Positions 12,477 through 22,990 of a stretch of 64,000 nucleotides of DNA are shown piece after piece; within the stretch, counting starts at the first letter, position 1; every line of letters begins with the position of its first letter. This DNA comes from Diplocarpon mali (lineage: Eukaryota > Ascomycota > Leotiomycetes > Helotiales > Drepanopezizaceae). The position numbers and the translations under genes are program-made. The DNA lies in the NCBI GenBank assembly GCA_024741835.1, contig JAENRP010000046.1:87163-151162 (forward strand), written 5' to 3'. Below the pieces are notes generated by a model. That model was not told the DNA's origin and ran no database searches. It saw nothing but the letters and a program-made list of their open reading frames with translations.

Positions 12477-12648
12477 TGTTGCGCCATGAGGAGCCTCAGG
12501 CACTGAGGCATCTAAGGACTGGCTTATGTAATGTACCCCTGAAGTGGCCACGGAGTACTTCTATAAAGGGAGCTCAAGTATATAGTTAGAGTAGAATTTT
12601 ATAAGCTTCTGCCACTACTAAGAATCCACCTTTAAATATAGTATAATA
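12477..12648 (+). repeat. 5' LTR, element 1
   Basis: 172 bp, starts TGTTGCGCCATGAGGAGCC. The first 90 bp look nearly unmutated; the 3' half is shifted to TpA (ends gtataata where the outer LTR ends gcacgaca). A primer-binding-site candidate begins right after it: ttatcagcac at 12650-12659 resembles the internal initiator-tRNA-Met sequence used by copia elements, allowing for RIP. Confidence 0.92.
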
Positions 12649-13439
12649 GTTATCAGCACTATTCGCAACTCCTAAGGAGTAAACAATTAAAAATCTACTA
12701 TGTTTAAAGACTTCTTAAAGAGGTTTCACTACTATTTTTCATCTATTCTCCCTTGCCTATATGCGTTATACAACCTGACTTAACGTTCTAACGCTCCTAG
12801 CTAACTAATACTATACTCCCTACCATCTCAGTTAATATAAGCGAATACTAGTAAAAAGAAGCTTAAGAGCTTAGCTCTAGTAGAGTTATACTTTAGGATA
12901 GGAAGTTATAGCACATTTGGTACGCTAAGCTAGAGTTTCAGGCTGAATTTCTACGCCTCTAGAAGCATATAAAGAAGCTAAGACAGGTTAATAACCTTAA
13001 ACTATATGCTATAAAGACGGGAAACTAAGCTCCGCTCTATAAGAACAAAGCTCTACATCTGCTGGATTTAAAAATAGAATTGCTATAGCTTGAAAAAATT
13101 GTAAAAGGACAGGACTAAAGAGTATTGCAAAGCTATTACAAGTTGTACTAATAGTAGGAAGCTATCGATTAATAAACGCTAGCTCTACTACTACCTGCAA
13201 AGACAATAGCTAAAGATGTAAAGCTAAAGTATAAAATAGCAGTAATATAATATAATCTTTTAATAGAAACGTAGAAAAGGAATAGGAGCTCCTACACTTA
13301 ATTATACTATTAGATTACTAAGATAGTATACCCTATATTACTTTAAGCAATATAATATAATTATAAGGAAGCAGGGAAACTATCAATTCAATAGATCGTA
13401 GAGCACCTGCGCAAGGAACTAGCCCCCTCTAAGGTTAGT

Positions 13440-16400
13440 ATAACGGAGTCAATTCGAGAAGACTATAATAATAAGCTCTTTAAAATAAGAAGCAGCAAAG
13501 TGGACCCGAAGACCTGGCTTACTAGCTTTAGGAAGATCTATTAAGAAGCATAAACGTATAGAATCCTAAAGGTTTAAGGCTCTCTTATAATTATAAAGTT
13601 TCTATAATCAGTTTACCACTAGGCTCTCACTTGGTCCTAGCAGACCTAGGCAGAGCTTATTAGAGATAATAAGCTAGGTTTAAAGTATAGAAAAGATATA
13701 GTCCATTATATTAATTAGTTTTTAAGCTTAATAGAGCAAAGCCTTGCAAGCTCCTTATTAAAGGCAACCCTTAGAGTATATGCCTTACTTAAAGGAGTAG
13801 GCGATTATACTAATCTAAGAGCATTAAGTAAAGGTAAGGCGAAGAAGGCTCTTAAGGGGAGCGTTAAAAAGTGCTTTTGCCCTTAGGTTAAAAATCACTT
13901 CTAGAACTTAGAGGAGTGTAATAGGCTGAAATACGCCTTAACTAGCGCTAAGGAAGGTACGCTTCGAAACCTCCCTAGCTATAATAAGGTTAAAAGAACG
14001 TATAAAAACCTTGCTTCCTTAAAATGGAAAGAGCTTTAAGCTAAGCTCTCTTATATTAAACAAGCTCCTATAAATTAATTTAAGGAAAGAACATCTGCTA
14101 AAGCTTTAAGGAGCGGCAAATCTAAGATTATCGCCGCCCTCTTAGATCTAGCTCTCTTTAAAGACTTTACCTTAGGAATATACTCTACCCTTAGAGCTCC
14201 CTACGCTCTTTTAAATACAACCCTACTCGATAACTGCGCTGCGACGCACCTTATTAATCGAAAGGAGCTTCTAGTTCCTAAATCATTAAAAATCGCATAT
14301 CCCTAGGACTATATAAAGGCAGGGAGCTTAAGTCTGCTAATAAGGGAGAGGGGTATATATTTAATAAAAGGGGTTCTTACTAATAGAGGAGACTTAAAGC
14401 TTAGGAATATAGCGCTTATAGATAGGTTTAATATTAATATTATCTTAGAGCCTCTTTTAAAGAAGGCTAGGGTATAGTATATAAGCCTAGACGCGACGCT
14501 CTAAAGGGGTATAGTAGATAATAATATAGTTATAAAGCAGCTAAAGCGTAGGTCGAATATTATAGTATTTGAATATAAGCCTATTAACTTTTATAATATT
14601 CCTAACTCACTATACTATACTCAACCAACTTACTTAGCTTTCCCTACTTTATAATAGCATCTGCGAAGCTAATATAAACCCCTAAGGAGCAGCGTATTCC
14701 TAAGAGCTAGGAACGATTCAGCAGATATTTGGCACCTTCAATCAGGCCATTTAGGAGCTAAGGCGCTTAAGAAGCTTATACTAAACGCAAAGGGGATAAA
14801 GATCAAAGGAAAGCTATAAATCAATTATAAAGCTTGCGCTTAAGCAAAAGCTAAGCAAAAGCCTTTTAAAAGAGAATTAGATTTTAAGGCTTTAAAACCA
14901 TTCTTTAAGTGCTCCTAGGACCTATTTGACTATAGCATATTAAGCCTCTCTTTAGAAAGCTAGCTTCTCCTAATTAAGGATAAATTTAATAGGAAATTAT
15001 TTAAATATACTCTGCTTTATAAGTCCCTAACGCTAGTTCTAAGAGCTCTTTAATCTTTTAAAGTATAGGTAAAGCGCTATTATAGCCTCTCTTTATATAT
15101 TCTAAAGAGCGATAACGATACCTTGGTATTCCCCCTATAGGGAGTATCGAAATATAAAGAGTAGTGTAAAGCTAAAGGTATAAAGGTAGAAGTTACTCTA
15201 TCCTATACTTATAAACCAAATAAAGCTTTTAAAAGAGTAAGAGCAGAGATTATTAAAAAGGCACTTATTATACTAATCTCTACTAACCTTCTAAAGTACC
15301 TATGGCCTAAAGCCGTACTAGCTGTAATATACCTTTATAATATCGGCCTATTAAAGCGCAAGGGATAGAAGAGTTTAAATGAGGTGCTCTAGCTTTAATT
15401 TAAATAATACTTCAAGTAGTATGATCCGCAGATTACTATAAAGCTTACTACCGATTTAAGACTAAAATAGAAGGGTATAAAGGCGTATAAAGCGCGCGTA
15501 TACCTATTAGCGAAGGAATAGGAAGCTCTAAAGAATAAGAGAGCTTTTAAGACTATACTATAAGGGTATATTAGATACTTAGTTAGTTACTATACCACTA
15601 ATATATATAGGATCTAAGTGCCTAAGCTCTAAAAGGTTATAATCTCTTAAAACATCGAGTTTAACGAGTCCAAATTCTACTCTAAGGAGTATAAAAAGGT
15701 AGCTGGCCATCTGCTTCCAATTATTAAAGAGATTATACAAATGATTAAAGAGGAGGAGAAGGAAGCTTAAGACGCTAAGTTAATTATTAAAAACGTAAAA
15801 GGAGCTTTAGACAAGCAGCCTATAAATAACCTAATAAGAGGTAAGCCTATTAATCTATTACTAATAGAAGCTCTAAGCTTAGATCTATCAAAGGCGGTCG
15901 TTCCCTATAAGGCTACTTATAGCGTTTCTACTCTAGCTACTTAGGAGCAGCTGCCTAATAGCAAAGGGTTAAACGCTTTAAGACAACTATCAATAGTTGG
16001 AAAGAGCGTCGAAAGCAATATTATAAATGCCAGTTCTGCTAAGGAGCGCAATACCGGGCCTTTAGTTGCTATACGGACTAAGCAATCGCAAAGGCAGGAG
16101 CAGGCCCCTTAATTACTAAAAGCTCTACTATAAGCAACTGGTAAAAAAGCACGCTAGCTCTTATTAGAAGCACCGATCAATCGGGAGCTACGCTAAGATA
16201 TAGAAGCTCTTAAGGGTAATACCGAAAGAGGGAGCTCTCTGAAATTAATAGAAGCTCAGCTTAAAGTACTTGATATAAGGGCCTTTTAAAAACGCAAAAA
16301 GCCTAATAAGGAGTAGGAAATGGTACCTATACCGCTTTGCAGGTCGAAAAGGAGAAGAGAGAGTAGGAATGCCATATATGCAATATATATTAAGGATCTC

Positions 16401-18190
16401 CTGCTAGCCTTTAAAGAACTTAAAACATATTAGTTAGAGTAGGTAAATAGCTTTATATTAACTTTCTAATTAAGTCAGAAGCCTGCGAGAACTAATAGAG
16501 AAGAGTATAAAGCGGTATACTGCGTTATTACTGCAGCAACTTAATCTAAAAGTTCTAGAGGAAACTCTACCCTTCTAATTCTACCTTAAGATAAGCTTCC
16601 TAAAGCGCTAACTCATTAGAAGGAGCTTGCAAATCACCCTTTCAAAGAGCAATTTAAAGAGGGAGCCAGAACTAAGATTAAGAACCTAGAAGCGCGCAAT
16701 TGCTAGAGAGTGATCAATAAAAGCAAGGCTATAATAAGGCCTATACTATTAAAGTAGGTCTTTACCTATAAGCTAAGCTCCTTTAAGGAGATTAGCCGCT
16801 TTAGGTCAAGAATTATAGTAAGGGGAGATCTTTAAAAGGAAGCTTCTATTTTCTCTACCTATGCTATAATGCTTGCATTAAGATCTTTTAAGGTTATAAT
16901 AGCAATAGCCGCTAAATTCGATATAGAGCTCTAATAGTTCGACGTTATTAACGCCTTTATAAATGCTAAAAGAGACCCTTAGAGCGCGCCAGTTGTTTAC
17001 TTCTTACTAGATAGTTAGAAGTAGAAAGACAAAGTAGTAGAGCTCGATCGCGCCTTATATAGCCTTCGAGACTCTCTAGCGCTCTAGTATAGGGATTTTA
17101 CTAGTACTCTAAAGTCTCTAAAGCTTACCCCTCTTAATAAGGAGCCTTGCATATTTATTAATAAGGATAGGACTATATTTATAGCCTTCTACGTTAATAA
17201 TATATAAGTAATATACTACTCCTCTTATGCAAAGGAAGCTTAAAAGACTATAGAGGGATTGCGCAAAGCATACGAATTGATAGCTATAGGAGATATTGAG
17301 TAGTTCTTAAAGGTAAGAGTCTCTTAAGACAGGAAGCAGGGTATAATTACTCTACTCTATAACGCTTATATTAAGAAGATGGTAAAGAGGTTCGGCCTTA
17401 ATATAGGGCGTTTCCTTAATACGCCGCTCTCCTACTTCGAACTTAAAAAGAACTACGAAATAGCTCCCTACTTAAGAATTAAAGAGTTCTAGGAAAAAGT
17501 AGGCTCCGCCTTATATACAGCTATTATACTACACTTAAATATAGCTTTTGCAATCGCTTAGCTATCTCATTTCTATATAAACCTAAGCTCTAAATACCTT
17601 AAAGCTATTAATTGGATAATACGCTACCTTTTTAATATACGCTTCCTAAGAATCACTTATAATCAATTTAGCAGATCAAATAACCTAGTAGTATTATCAG
17701 ATGCTTCCTTCGCAAATGATCTAAAGATAAGGCGCTCCTCCTACGGTTTTATTATATTCCTATTTAAAAGAGCAATCGTTTAGAAGGCCTTAAAGCAACC
17801 GACAGTTACTACTTCTACTATAGAGGCTAAGCTCCTAAGAGTAGCGCATATAGCGAAGGAGATAATGGCTTTAAGACGGTTCTTTAAGGAAATATAGCTT
17901 AAGGTAGAAGCTCTATAGTCTATATTTTATAATAATTAATAGATAATACGACTTATTATAAGAGACTCTTAAAGGATTTCTATAAAGCTCTGATATATTA
18001 ATATATATAATATATAGCTATAATAGGAGCACTAAAAAGGGAGCTTTTCAAATAGCCTATCTCCTTACTAAGGATATATACGCTAATGGCCTTATTAAAA
18101 ACCTTCCTTAATAAAAGTTCGAGAGCTTTATTAAGCTTTTAAACCTCTAAGACGCAAGAGGTCTAATTAAGAAGCTAGCATTTTAAATGC
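13440..18190 (+). pseudogene. Decayed gag-pol of copia element 1
   Basis: Readable remnants in order: a gag-like segment (VDPKTWLTSF near 13500), a Cys/His knuckle remnant near 13870-13920, an aspartic protease site DNCAATHL near 14225-14250, an integrase HHCC region (WHLQSGHLGAKAL) near 14725-14850, reverse transcriptase from FDVINAF at about 16938, its catalytic box now reading YVNN near 17190, and an RNase H block (LSDASFANDL) near 17695. Dozens of stops interrupt every frame, so no product is possible. The change from the expected YVDD to YVNN fits G-to-A mutation. Confidence 0.88.
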
Positions 18191-18359
18191 TTTATAATCC
18201 TTTTATATCTCCTTTATAATAGTAAGTAAGAAGGAAGCGCAAGATAAGGTTCAATTTTCCTTATACTAATATATAAGGAGGCCTAAAACCAACTCCTTTA
18301 GATAATCAAAACCTTTAATAGCTCTGCGAATAATATAAGGGCGCGTCCTTATTAAGAAG

Positions 18360-19211
18360 CAACCGACTCCTCTAGTAGCATAGCCCTAGGAGCCGCCTAG
18401 GGAGTAATACTAAGAGCAACAACAGGAGTAGCCGCAGGAGCCTTAAAAGCCTTTGCAAGGCAGGCGGCAAGGCTAAGAGGTACTATAATCGGCGGCAGCA
18501 GGAGCTCTTAACCAACTGGTTCTAAGAAGCTATTAGCTATAGTATAAGAAAGCTTATAATTAACGTACCCTTTGATAATACCACCTCCTCTATCTCTCTC
18601 TAGCGCGCCTTCTGAAGCTCTTCTCTTACCTTCCTTTTAATAGTAGCAAGGCCTTAAACTGCTTATTAGTGGCAAACCACCTAAAGGGAGCTTAAGAACG
18701 TACTGCAGAGTTACTATCGTTCTCCTTTAATAAGAATATATAATCTTCCTACACCTTTAAGGCGCTGATAGAAAGCTCCTAGCACGCGTGGCCTCCCTTT
18801 GTATAACGAAAGCAGCGTACTCCTACTATGCTATTAAAGCATACGCCAGCCGACTTCCCAGCTAAGAAGCTCCGAACGCACCCCTTATATAGTATATTCC
18901 TTATTAGCCCCTACTCTAGCTTGCGATAGGAGGAGGGAGCTACAAAGGGGACTGCTAGTATTCTAAGAACCACGGCCTAAGGGATAGCAAAGAGGGAAGG
19001 AGGCGCGCTCCCTTTTAAAGGTATTACTATATCGAATATCTTAAGCGCATTATTATCCTCCTACTATCTACTGCGCTAAAAAGCTTTAAGCTATATTTAA
19101 GTATAACGACTTTGCTATAAGTCTTTAATAAGAATAAGGAAGCACAATTAAGAAGCTTATAGTAGTAGCCCTAATAGGGCACTCCTTAGAGTTATTATTA
19201 CTATTCTCCAT
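18360..19211 (-). pseudogene. Antisense ORF remnant between pol and 3' LTR (element 1)
   Basis: On the strand opposite to gag-pol, an ATG at 19211 opens a frame beginning MENSNNNSKECPIRATTISF, interrupted by TAA/TAG at positions that could have been CAA/CAG. Farther on, a short cysteine-bearing segment is legible (GCVRSF, GVCFNS, RCFRY, GGHAC) at roughly 18880-18780, suggesting a small metal-binding module. The same frame with the same start is present in element 2 at 47309. I do not recognise the family. It could be an accessory gene carried by this lineage or a captured host gene. Confidence 0.55.
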
Positions 19212-19498
19212 TTTAAAGTGATTATTTAAAGAAGTATAAGGAAGGAAAGCTTTATAAGGGAAAAACGCGTACTTTTATAAGCGCGCTACCTTTATTAACT
19301 TTCCTTTATCACCTGATTTAGCTTCCATTCTATAAAGGAAGCACCTAGAACGCGCTCCCTCTTTCATTCATTATAGCTTTATTAAGTAATTTTCATTATT
19401 CTAAAAGCTAAGGAGTATAATAAAGGAGTCTTATATACTAGATCTAGCGCTAGTTATAGCTAAGCCTAGCTTAGGAGCTGCTTCTTACCTAAGGGGTG

Positions 19499-19670
19499 TA
19501 TTGCGCTATAAGGAGCCTTAAGCACTAAGGCATCTAAGGACTGGCTTATATAATATACTCCTAAAGTGGCTACGGAGCACTTCTATAAAGGGAGCTCAGG
19601 TATACAGTTAGAGTAGAATTTTACAAGCTTCTGCCACCACTGAGAATCTACCTCTAAATATAGCACGACA
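19499..19670 (+). repeat. 3' LTR, element 1
   Basis: 172 bp. The inner (5') end is RIP-shifted (tattgcgctataaggagcc) while the outer end is clean (ends tagcacgaca). A purine stretch aaggggtg just before it at 19491-19498 fits a polypurine tract. Confidence 0.92.
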
Positions 19671-19675
19671 ATATT
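19671..19675. repeat. Target-site duplication ATATT (right copy, element 1)
   Basis: Exact match to 12472-12476. Confidence 0.9.
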
Positions 19676-21560
19676 GTAATAGAGTTTTCATAAAAAATCA
19701 TGTTTTCTCAAGTAATGCATGGCGAGCATTCTAGCTAGTGAATAATATATAACACTACTAGCTGCGTAGTAACAAATGATTAGTTTTTGTAGATCATAGA
19801 TTATTTACATCGCGGACTCACTCAGGAATGCTACAGCGCTATTTTTTTCGTAGTGCAATAAGTCGGGGAGTTGTGTGTCAGATCCAAATAGCAATTTAAA
19901 TCCAAAATGTCTATAATTCGGAAAACAATGTAGCTTCATGTACAGTTACATTTTGTGCGATCTTATCAGAGGAGTAATATTTACTGACTTAGTTACTGAT
20001 CAGAATAGCGCTATTACTTTACTGGCACTAATAGTAAAGAAGAATATCAAGTTAGAAGGTTTGATACAAAGAGTCGTTTCTTAGATACAATGCTAGAGGG
20101 GAGGCCTATAGAAAGGTATTTCCTAGGATTAATATTATTACTTGTCTGAGACATAAAAAGCGCAGGACACTATGTAAGCCAAGATTACGTACTAGTTCTG
20201 TGATGGCCACCAACTCTCGATCTGTACCGTAATAAACAATGAACAATATATAATAAGTGCATTATAAGCTTCTAATGAAGAAACTCCGACGCTTACAAAC
20301 CTCTTACCAACCGTAATTGCATGTTGGCAGAATTCTCTGGATTTTGTAGCGCAAGCGGCCACACGAATTCCAATTCCCGGAACACAACTCAGGAGTATGC
20401 TTTGAGGTTTTGAGCATGCTGTTTCTGTCTCGTAAGAGAGAAGCCCGACAAATAATCTCGAGATCGTGGCGAAATTTAAATAACATAGATATCTACTGAG
20501 AAGTATACTAAACGCCCCGGCTCCTGGTTCAGAACTTCGATTATTTGAATAGATGATTTTTAGTATTACCAACACCGAAATAAGCTATCATAATTTAGCG
20601 GTATTGATATGAGGAGGTTCAATCTCAGTACTAGTATACTCTTACTAAGTACCGATCTCAGACGCAGAACATAAAGTACGCCTAGATAGAATATCAATGG
20701 TCTTCTCAACTTGACAACTTGACAGGATGGTCTAGCTGAAGGCGTCTCGTGGAGACTCCTGTTTCCAATAGATCATGGATCAAACTAGCGTTTCTTTGAT
20801 TAATCAAGAGAGATATCTCATACGCGAAGAAAACATCTTTATTGTTTATATGCTAAATGCGATGAAAATATACTTCAAGGGACATAGTCGCCGTATAAAT
20901 AGGGAGTAATTATTAATAGCAGACGGCTAGGCATTGGTAGAATTGTGAAGAAGGATGCCGCAAGATTGGGAATGGGAAGATCACCCACCGCAACATAAGC
21001 CCCGTGAAATATTGAATTTACTAGATAATCGGAGTAGAGCGATATCAAGCTCGAAGTACTCACTGTGAATTCCGTGATTATCCAACGGCTCGCGCCTCCC
21101 AAGAACTTCTAGTGTAGCCATAGACTCTGTCGACGAAATCTGGGAGTTTCGAGTCCTAATAAAGTGCCCATGATCTTCTCAAATAGGTTTATTCTTGTCT
21201 CGTATTACTGAGGTATGTAAATACAAGTGGATCTGTAAGTTGAGTCAAAACCTGTAGCGATTAGCGTATTTCTTGTACACGTTACAGAAATATAAGTACA
21301 GATCCATGAAAATACGATGATTAGCCGACGTTGAAATTCATAACACGTCTACTCCGAAAAGTAAGTAAGGGCCGAAAATGATGGGAAATGAAAATCGTTT
21401 TCATTCTGGCATAGTGCATTGTTGAATTATATCGGCAAATATATCGCGTGAGAGACTCTTAACCAGGAGTTTTATTTGCAAAGCATCCGAGCTATGAGTA
21501 GTTTCCGAACACAATGAACCCAAACGCCGCGCTATGCTGCAAATTACAAACTGCTGTAGG
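19676..21560. other. Intergenic, 1.9 kb, possible unrecognised gene remnants
   Basis: No assignable gene. Minus-strand frames at 20192-20575 and 20875-21102 look mildly protein-like (hydrophobic, mixed composition) but match no family I recognise and lack a convincing complete exon structure. They could be remnants of a membrane or regulatory protein gene. Base composition is AT-rich but CpA and TpG are normal. Confidence 0.35.
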
Positions 21561-22813
21561 TCAAATACTGGTTTTTCCATAAGCTCCACCTGCAGCCTTT
21601 CTCATTTCGAGAGCGCGTTTATACGGGGGCGCTGTTGGAGGTTGTATCGGGTCAAGCGATACGTGATCCTTCGATAAATGGTAAGAAGCATCGGCATCGA
21701 AGCCAGACAGATCTCCGCAAGCCAAAAACGGAGCAATCCATCGTGCGCCTCTCTTTGCTTCCAACTCGACTTCCGGAAGAGACAACTGCATAGTGCCGTT
21801 TTTGTTGGTCTTCCCAGGTACGTATGTGCTATCAGACCAGGTGCTATTGTCAGAATCTTGTAAAGTCGTCGATGCAACGATGGGCTCTAAGTTATTCCTT
21901 GCCGAGACCATTCTGGACAGTCTGTCTCCGACGCCCATAGGTTCTTCAAGACTAGCTTCAAACCCGTCTGGAGGGCTGAAATTTAGACATACAATGAAGG
22001 CTTCTACACTACTTGCTCGACTCGACCTCGGTTTGGCAACGATGACTTCTTCGAAGAACAGCTTCAGCTGGGCAAATAGCAGGTCCACGTTGCGCCCTCT
22101 GAATATTTTGGCCACAAACTTCCCTCCAGGTCTCAGCACGCACATTGCTAGGTTAAGCGCAGCGAAGAGTAGTTGGGATTGCACATAGATGTCGAGATCA
22201 TGTAATCCCGTAACATCTGGCGCACCATCGGAAATTACCAGGTCGACAGGATGGGAGGCATGCTGAGAATTTGTCGATGGGTCGTAAGAAGGGTCAAGAG
22301 CACGGAGGAGGAGAGGTACCGTAGCAGGGTGTGTGATGTCCGCACGGAGGGTTATTATACCCTCGAGAGGGCTCATGGGCTGTAAATCTATGGCCACAAT
22401 CTTCACGTCCTTTCGCGGTTTAAGTGCTTGTACTTCTGCCCTCTTTTCAGTTTCTTCAACTTCTTTTTGTTGTACTTCGGCAAGCGTGGGCTCGAGCCCG
22501 GTTTCCTCGATGAGAAGCTGGCGAATTTTCTCTTGCCTGTCCTCCCACGCCGCGCGACCAAATTTCTCGCCTTTGATCAGGATTCGAGACAGGACTTGAC
22601 TCCAGCTTCCAGGTGCCGCACATAGGTCCACAACACGCGTAACGTCGGCAAACAGGTCAAACTCTGTCACGACGTTAGAATGCATCTTTGGGACTTGAAA
22701 GTGGAATTGCCTTCGTCGAGTTGGAGAAGCTTGAATGCACTCCTCGCGCGCCATCCTTGCTCTTTGGCAAGCCTATAATAAGCATCACGCTTATCTTTTG
22801 AAGATTTTCCCAT
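21561..22813 (-). CDS. TRM7: tRNA 2'-O-ribose methyltransferase (FtsJ/RrmJ family, Trm7)
   Basis: Methylates the ribose of anticodon-loop positions 32 and 34 in certain tRNAs using SAM; in yeast it works with Trm732 and Trm734. Two exons, 22813-22711 and 22663-21561, give 401 aa. The true start [20 protein letters not shown] lies upstream of the long open frame and is joined by a 47-nt intron whose donor is GC rather than GT (GAAG then gcaatt), with branch site ctaac and acceptor gacag. The K-D-K-E catalytic tetrad is visible: Lys28 in WRARSAFK, Asp in LVISDGAPD, Lys in GGKFVAKIF, Glu in VEAFIVCL. The SAM-binding motif is [11 protein letters not shown]. An insertion of about 60 charged residues follows SWSQVLSR, and a C-terminal extension of about 120 residues is present; both are common in filamentous fungi. 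Divergent from MAK5. Confidence 0.95.
22664..22710 (-). other. GC-AG intron in TRM7
   Basis: The conserved junction [14 protein letters not shown] needs an intron whose only workable 5' end is GC (exon ...GACGAAG, intron gcaattcc...). No GT donor within the stretch restores the frame. Length 47 nt; branch ctaac lies about 15 nt before the acceptor. Confidence 0.8.
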
Positions 22814-22990
22814 GTTGAACGGTTGTCGTCGCTGGAAGTACTCCACAGAATTCCGACAAGGCTGAAAGTCCTTTCCTTAGCGCGAGGCTAAATTCGGCTA
22901 AAATATAATTCTTTCGCAAAAAAATGTTGTGAACGGCTTTGTTGTTCCACAATATCGCACTTGAGTAAAGATTTCTTACCTATATTCGCT
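22814..22990. promoter_or_regulatory. Bidirectional promoter TRM7 / MAK5
   Basis: Only 177 bp separate the two divergent start codons, so both genes must share control sequence. Both act in the translation machinery (tRNA methylation, 60S ribosome assembly), so co-regulation is plausible. No TATA box stands out. Confidence 0.7.

Larger units (their letters stand above)
12477..19670 (+). mobile_element. Ty1/copia LTR retrotransposon, element 1, full-length, RIP-degenerate
   Basis: 7194-bp element with 172-bp LTRs (12477-12648 and 19499-19670) and a 5-bp ATATT duplication. The internal order is a gag-like segment, protease, integrase, reverse transcriptase, RNase H, which is copia order. The sequence is saturated with TAA/TAG where CAA/CAG would stand, and long stretches lack CpA and TpG while CpG and CpT remain common; this is the hallmark of RIP with CpA preference. 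No open frame survives. An extra segment of about 1.3 kb between pol and the 3' LTR holds a decayed antisense ORF. Element 2 at 46850-54041 is a second copy in the opposite orientation. Confidence 0.95.

Noticed and set aside
12649..19498. Domesticated or still active retrotransposon
   Set aside because: All frames are broken by dozens of stops, including in protease, integrase and reverse transcriptase.
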